Shown one piece after another: positions 63,500-64,000 of a DNA stretch of 64,000 nt. Position 1 is the stretch's first letter. Every line of letters begins with the position of its first letter. Both the position numbers and the translations under genes were made by a program. This DNA is from Ktedonobacter racemifer DSM 44963 (GTDB lineage Bacteria > Chloroflexota > Ktedonobacteria > Ktedonobacterales > Ktedonobacteraceae). The notes under the pieces are model-generated. The model was given only the letters and a program-made list of their open reading frames with translations. It was not told the origin of the DNA and did not search any database. The stretch is from assembly GCF_000178855.1 (NCBI RefSeq), contig NZ_ADVG01000005.1, forward strand, positions 868,001 through 932,000, written 5' to 3'.

Positions 63500-64000
63500 A
63501 TGACGAAGAAAATCAACGCAACGCATGAGAAATTACCAGCCGCTGAAGAGGCAGCAACAATTGATGATGTCGCGCAAATGGCGGGCGTCTCTCCCGCCAC
63601 TGTATCGCGTGTGATCAATAACCGTCCAGTCGTATCAGAAACAACGCGGCGGCGCGTACTTGAAGCTATTGCGCACCTAAACTACCAGCCCAGCGCGCTG
63701 GGACGTAATCTCGCGATACGGCGCACAGGAACGCTTGGACTCATCATTGCCGATATCACCAACCCATTTTACGCAGAGATTGTGCGGGGAATCGAAGAAA
63801 CGGCATTCACGCATGGATTGAACATACTACTCTACGATACGCTAGAAGATGCTGAACGTGAAGCACAGATTTTGAGTTTACTTGAAGAGCGCCAGACTGA
63901 TGGATTGATCATTTGCGCCTCATGCTTACCGGAACAGCGCCTACTCCCACTGATGCAAGTGAGCATCCCGACTGTTCTCATTAATCACCTGCCACTTTCA
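63500..64000 (+). CDS. LacI-family transcriptional regulator, cut by window end
   Basis: The first 167 codons of a LacI regulator. A short head precedes TIDDVAQMAGVSPATVSRVI, the LacI helix-turn-helix, then the hinge helix LNYQPSALGRNLAIRRTGT and the first part of the sugar-binding domain (LGLIIADITNPFYAEIVRGI). The N-terminal extension before the HTH is about 19 residues, longer than usual; the ATG at 63500 has only a weak ribosome site, so the exact start is uncertain. It is divergent from the amino-sugar operon and probably represses it until an amino sugar binds. Confidence 0.87.
   Translation, partial: MTKKINATHEKLPAAEEAATIDDVAQMAGVSPATVSRVINNRPVVSETTRRRVLEAIAHLNYQPSALGRNLAIRRTGTLGLIIADITNPFYAEIVRGIEETAFTHGLNILLYDTLEDAEREAQILSLLEERQTDGLIICASCLPEQRLLPLMQVSIPTVLINHLPLS

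Overview
The window looks like a chromosomal segment of a large-genome, aerobic, soil-type bacterium, most probably a Ktedonobacteria-like member of the Chloroflexota. This is an inference from gene content, not a marker gene: a complete coenzyme F420 cluster with a separate nitroreductase, many secreted or anchored glycoside hydrolases, membrane-anchored WD40 proteins, a type I glutamine synthetase, ThyX, and tnpB elements. No rRNA, tRNA or CRISPR array was recognised.

Layout. 0-6.3 kb: polysaccharide cluster (clan-A glycosidase cut by the window edge, processive GT2, GT39-type transferase, membrane-anchored GH5 with CBM3). 6.3-8 kb: methyltransferase and DoxX protein. 8.1-11.7 kb: F420 operon (cofE, FbiB-type nitroreductase, cofD, cofC, F420-binding split-barrel protein). 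11.7-15.1 kb: UBP zinc finger, cyclic-nucleotide-binding-domain histidine kinase, and receiver/thioredoxin-reductase fusion. 15.4-22 kb: frameshifted phosphotransferase, anchored protein, two overlapping ligand-binding proteins without permeases, DUF3626 protein. 22.5-25.7 kb: glnA, moaA, small HTH protein. 25.7-28.5 kb and 37.7-40.5 kb: two tnpB elements. 28.6-37.4 kb: thyX, GNAT, GH76, isochorismatase, MFS, methyltransferase, WD40 membrane protein. 40.5-48.8 kb: hydrolase/TetR pair, a very GC-rich gene, methyltransferase, Clp_N regulator, DHFR pseudogene, ferredoxin/P450/PadR. 48.8-55.7 kb: a decayed stretch with truncated genes and an IS fragment around a secreted protein, a WD40 protein and an AlkD-type glycosylase. 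55.9-64 kb: amino-sugar operon (symporter, AGE epimerase, nagB, SIS, nagA, ceramidase-like) divergent from a LacI regulator that runs off the end.

The most striking find is in the two tnpB elements. Each tnpB is split immediately after its third RuvC motif by an ORF-less group II intron, and that intron is itself interrupted, at one identical site, by a second ORF-less group II intron. The inner introns of the two copies are different introns. All four intron copies have a GTGCGCC 5' end, a domain V with AGC or AGU/AGC-type base, two-nucleotide bulge and GAAA loop, a 3' AY end, and an EBS1-like loop complementary to the six or seven bases just upstream of the splice site. Joining the outer exons in frame restores a normal TnpB C-terminus. 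Both tnpB exon 1 sequences carry independent frameshifts, so the nuclease is probably dead although the RNA parts look intact.
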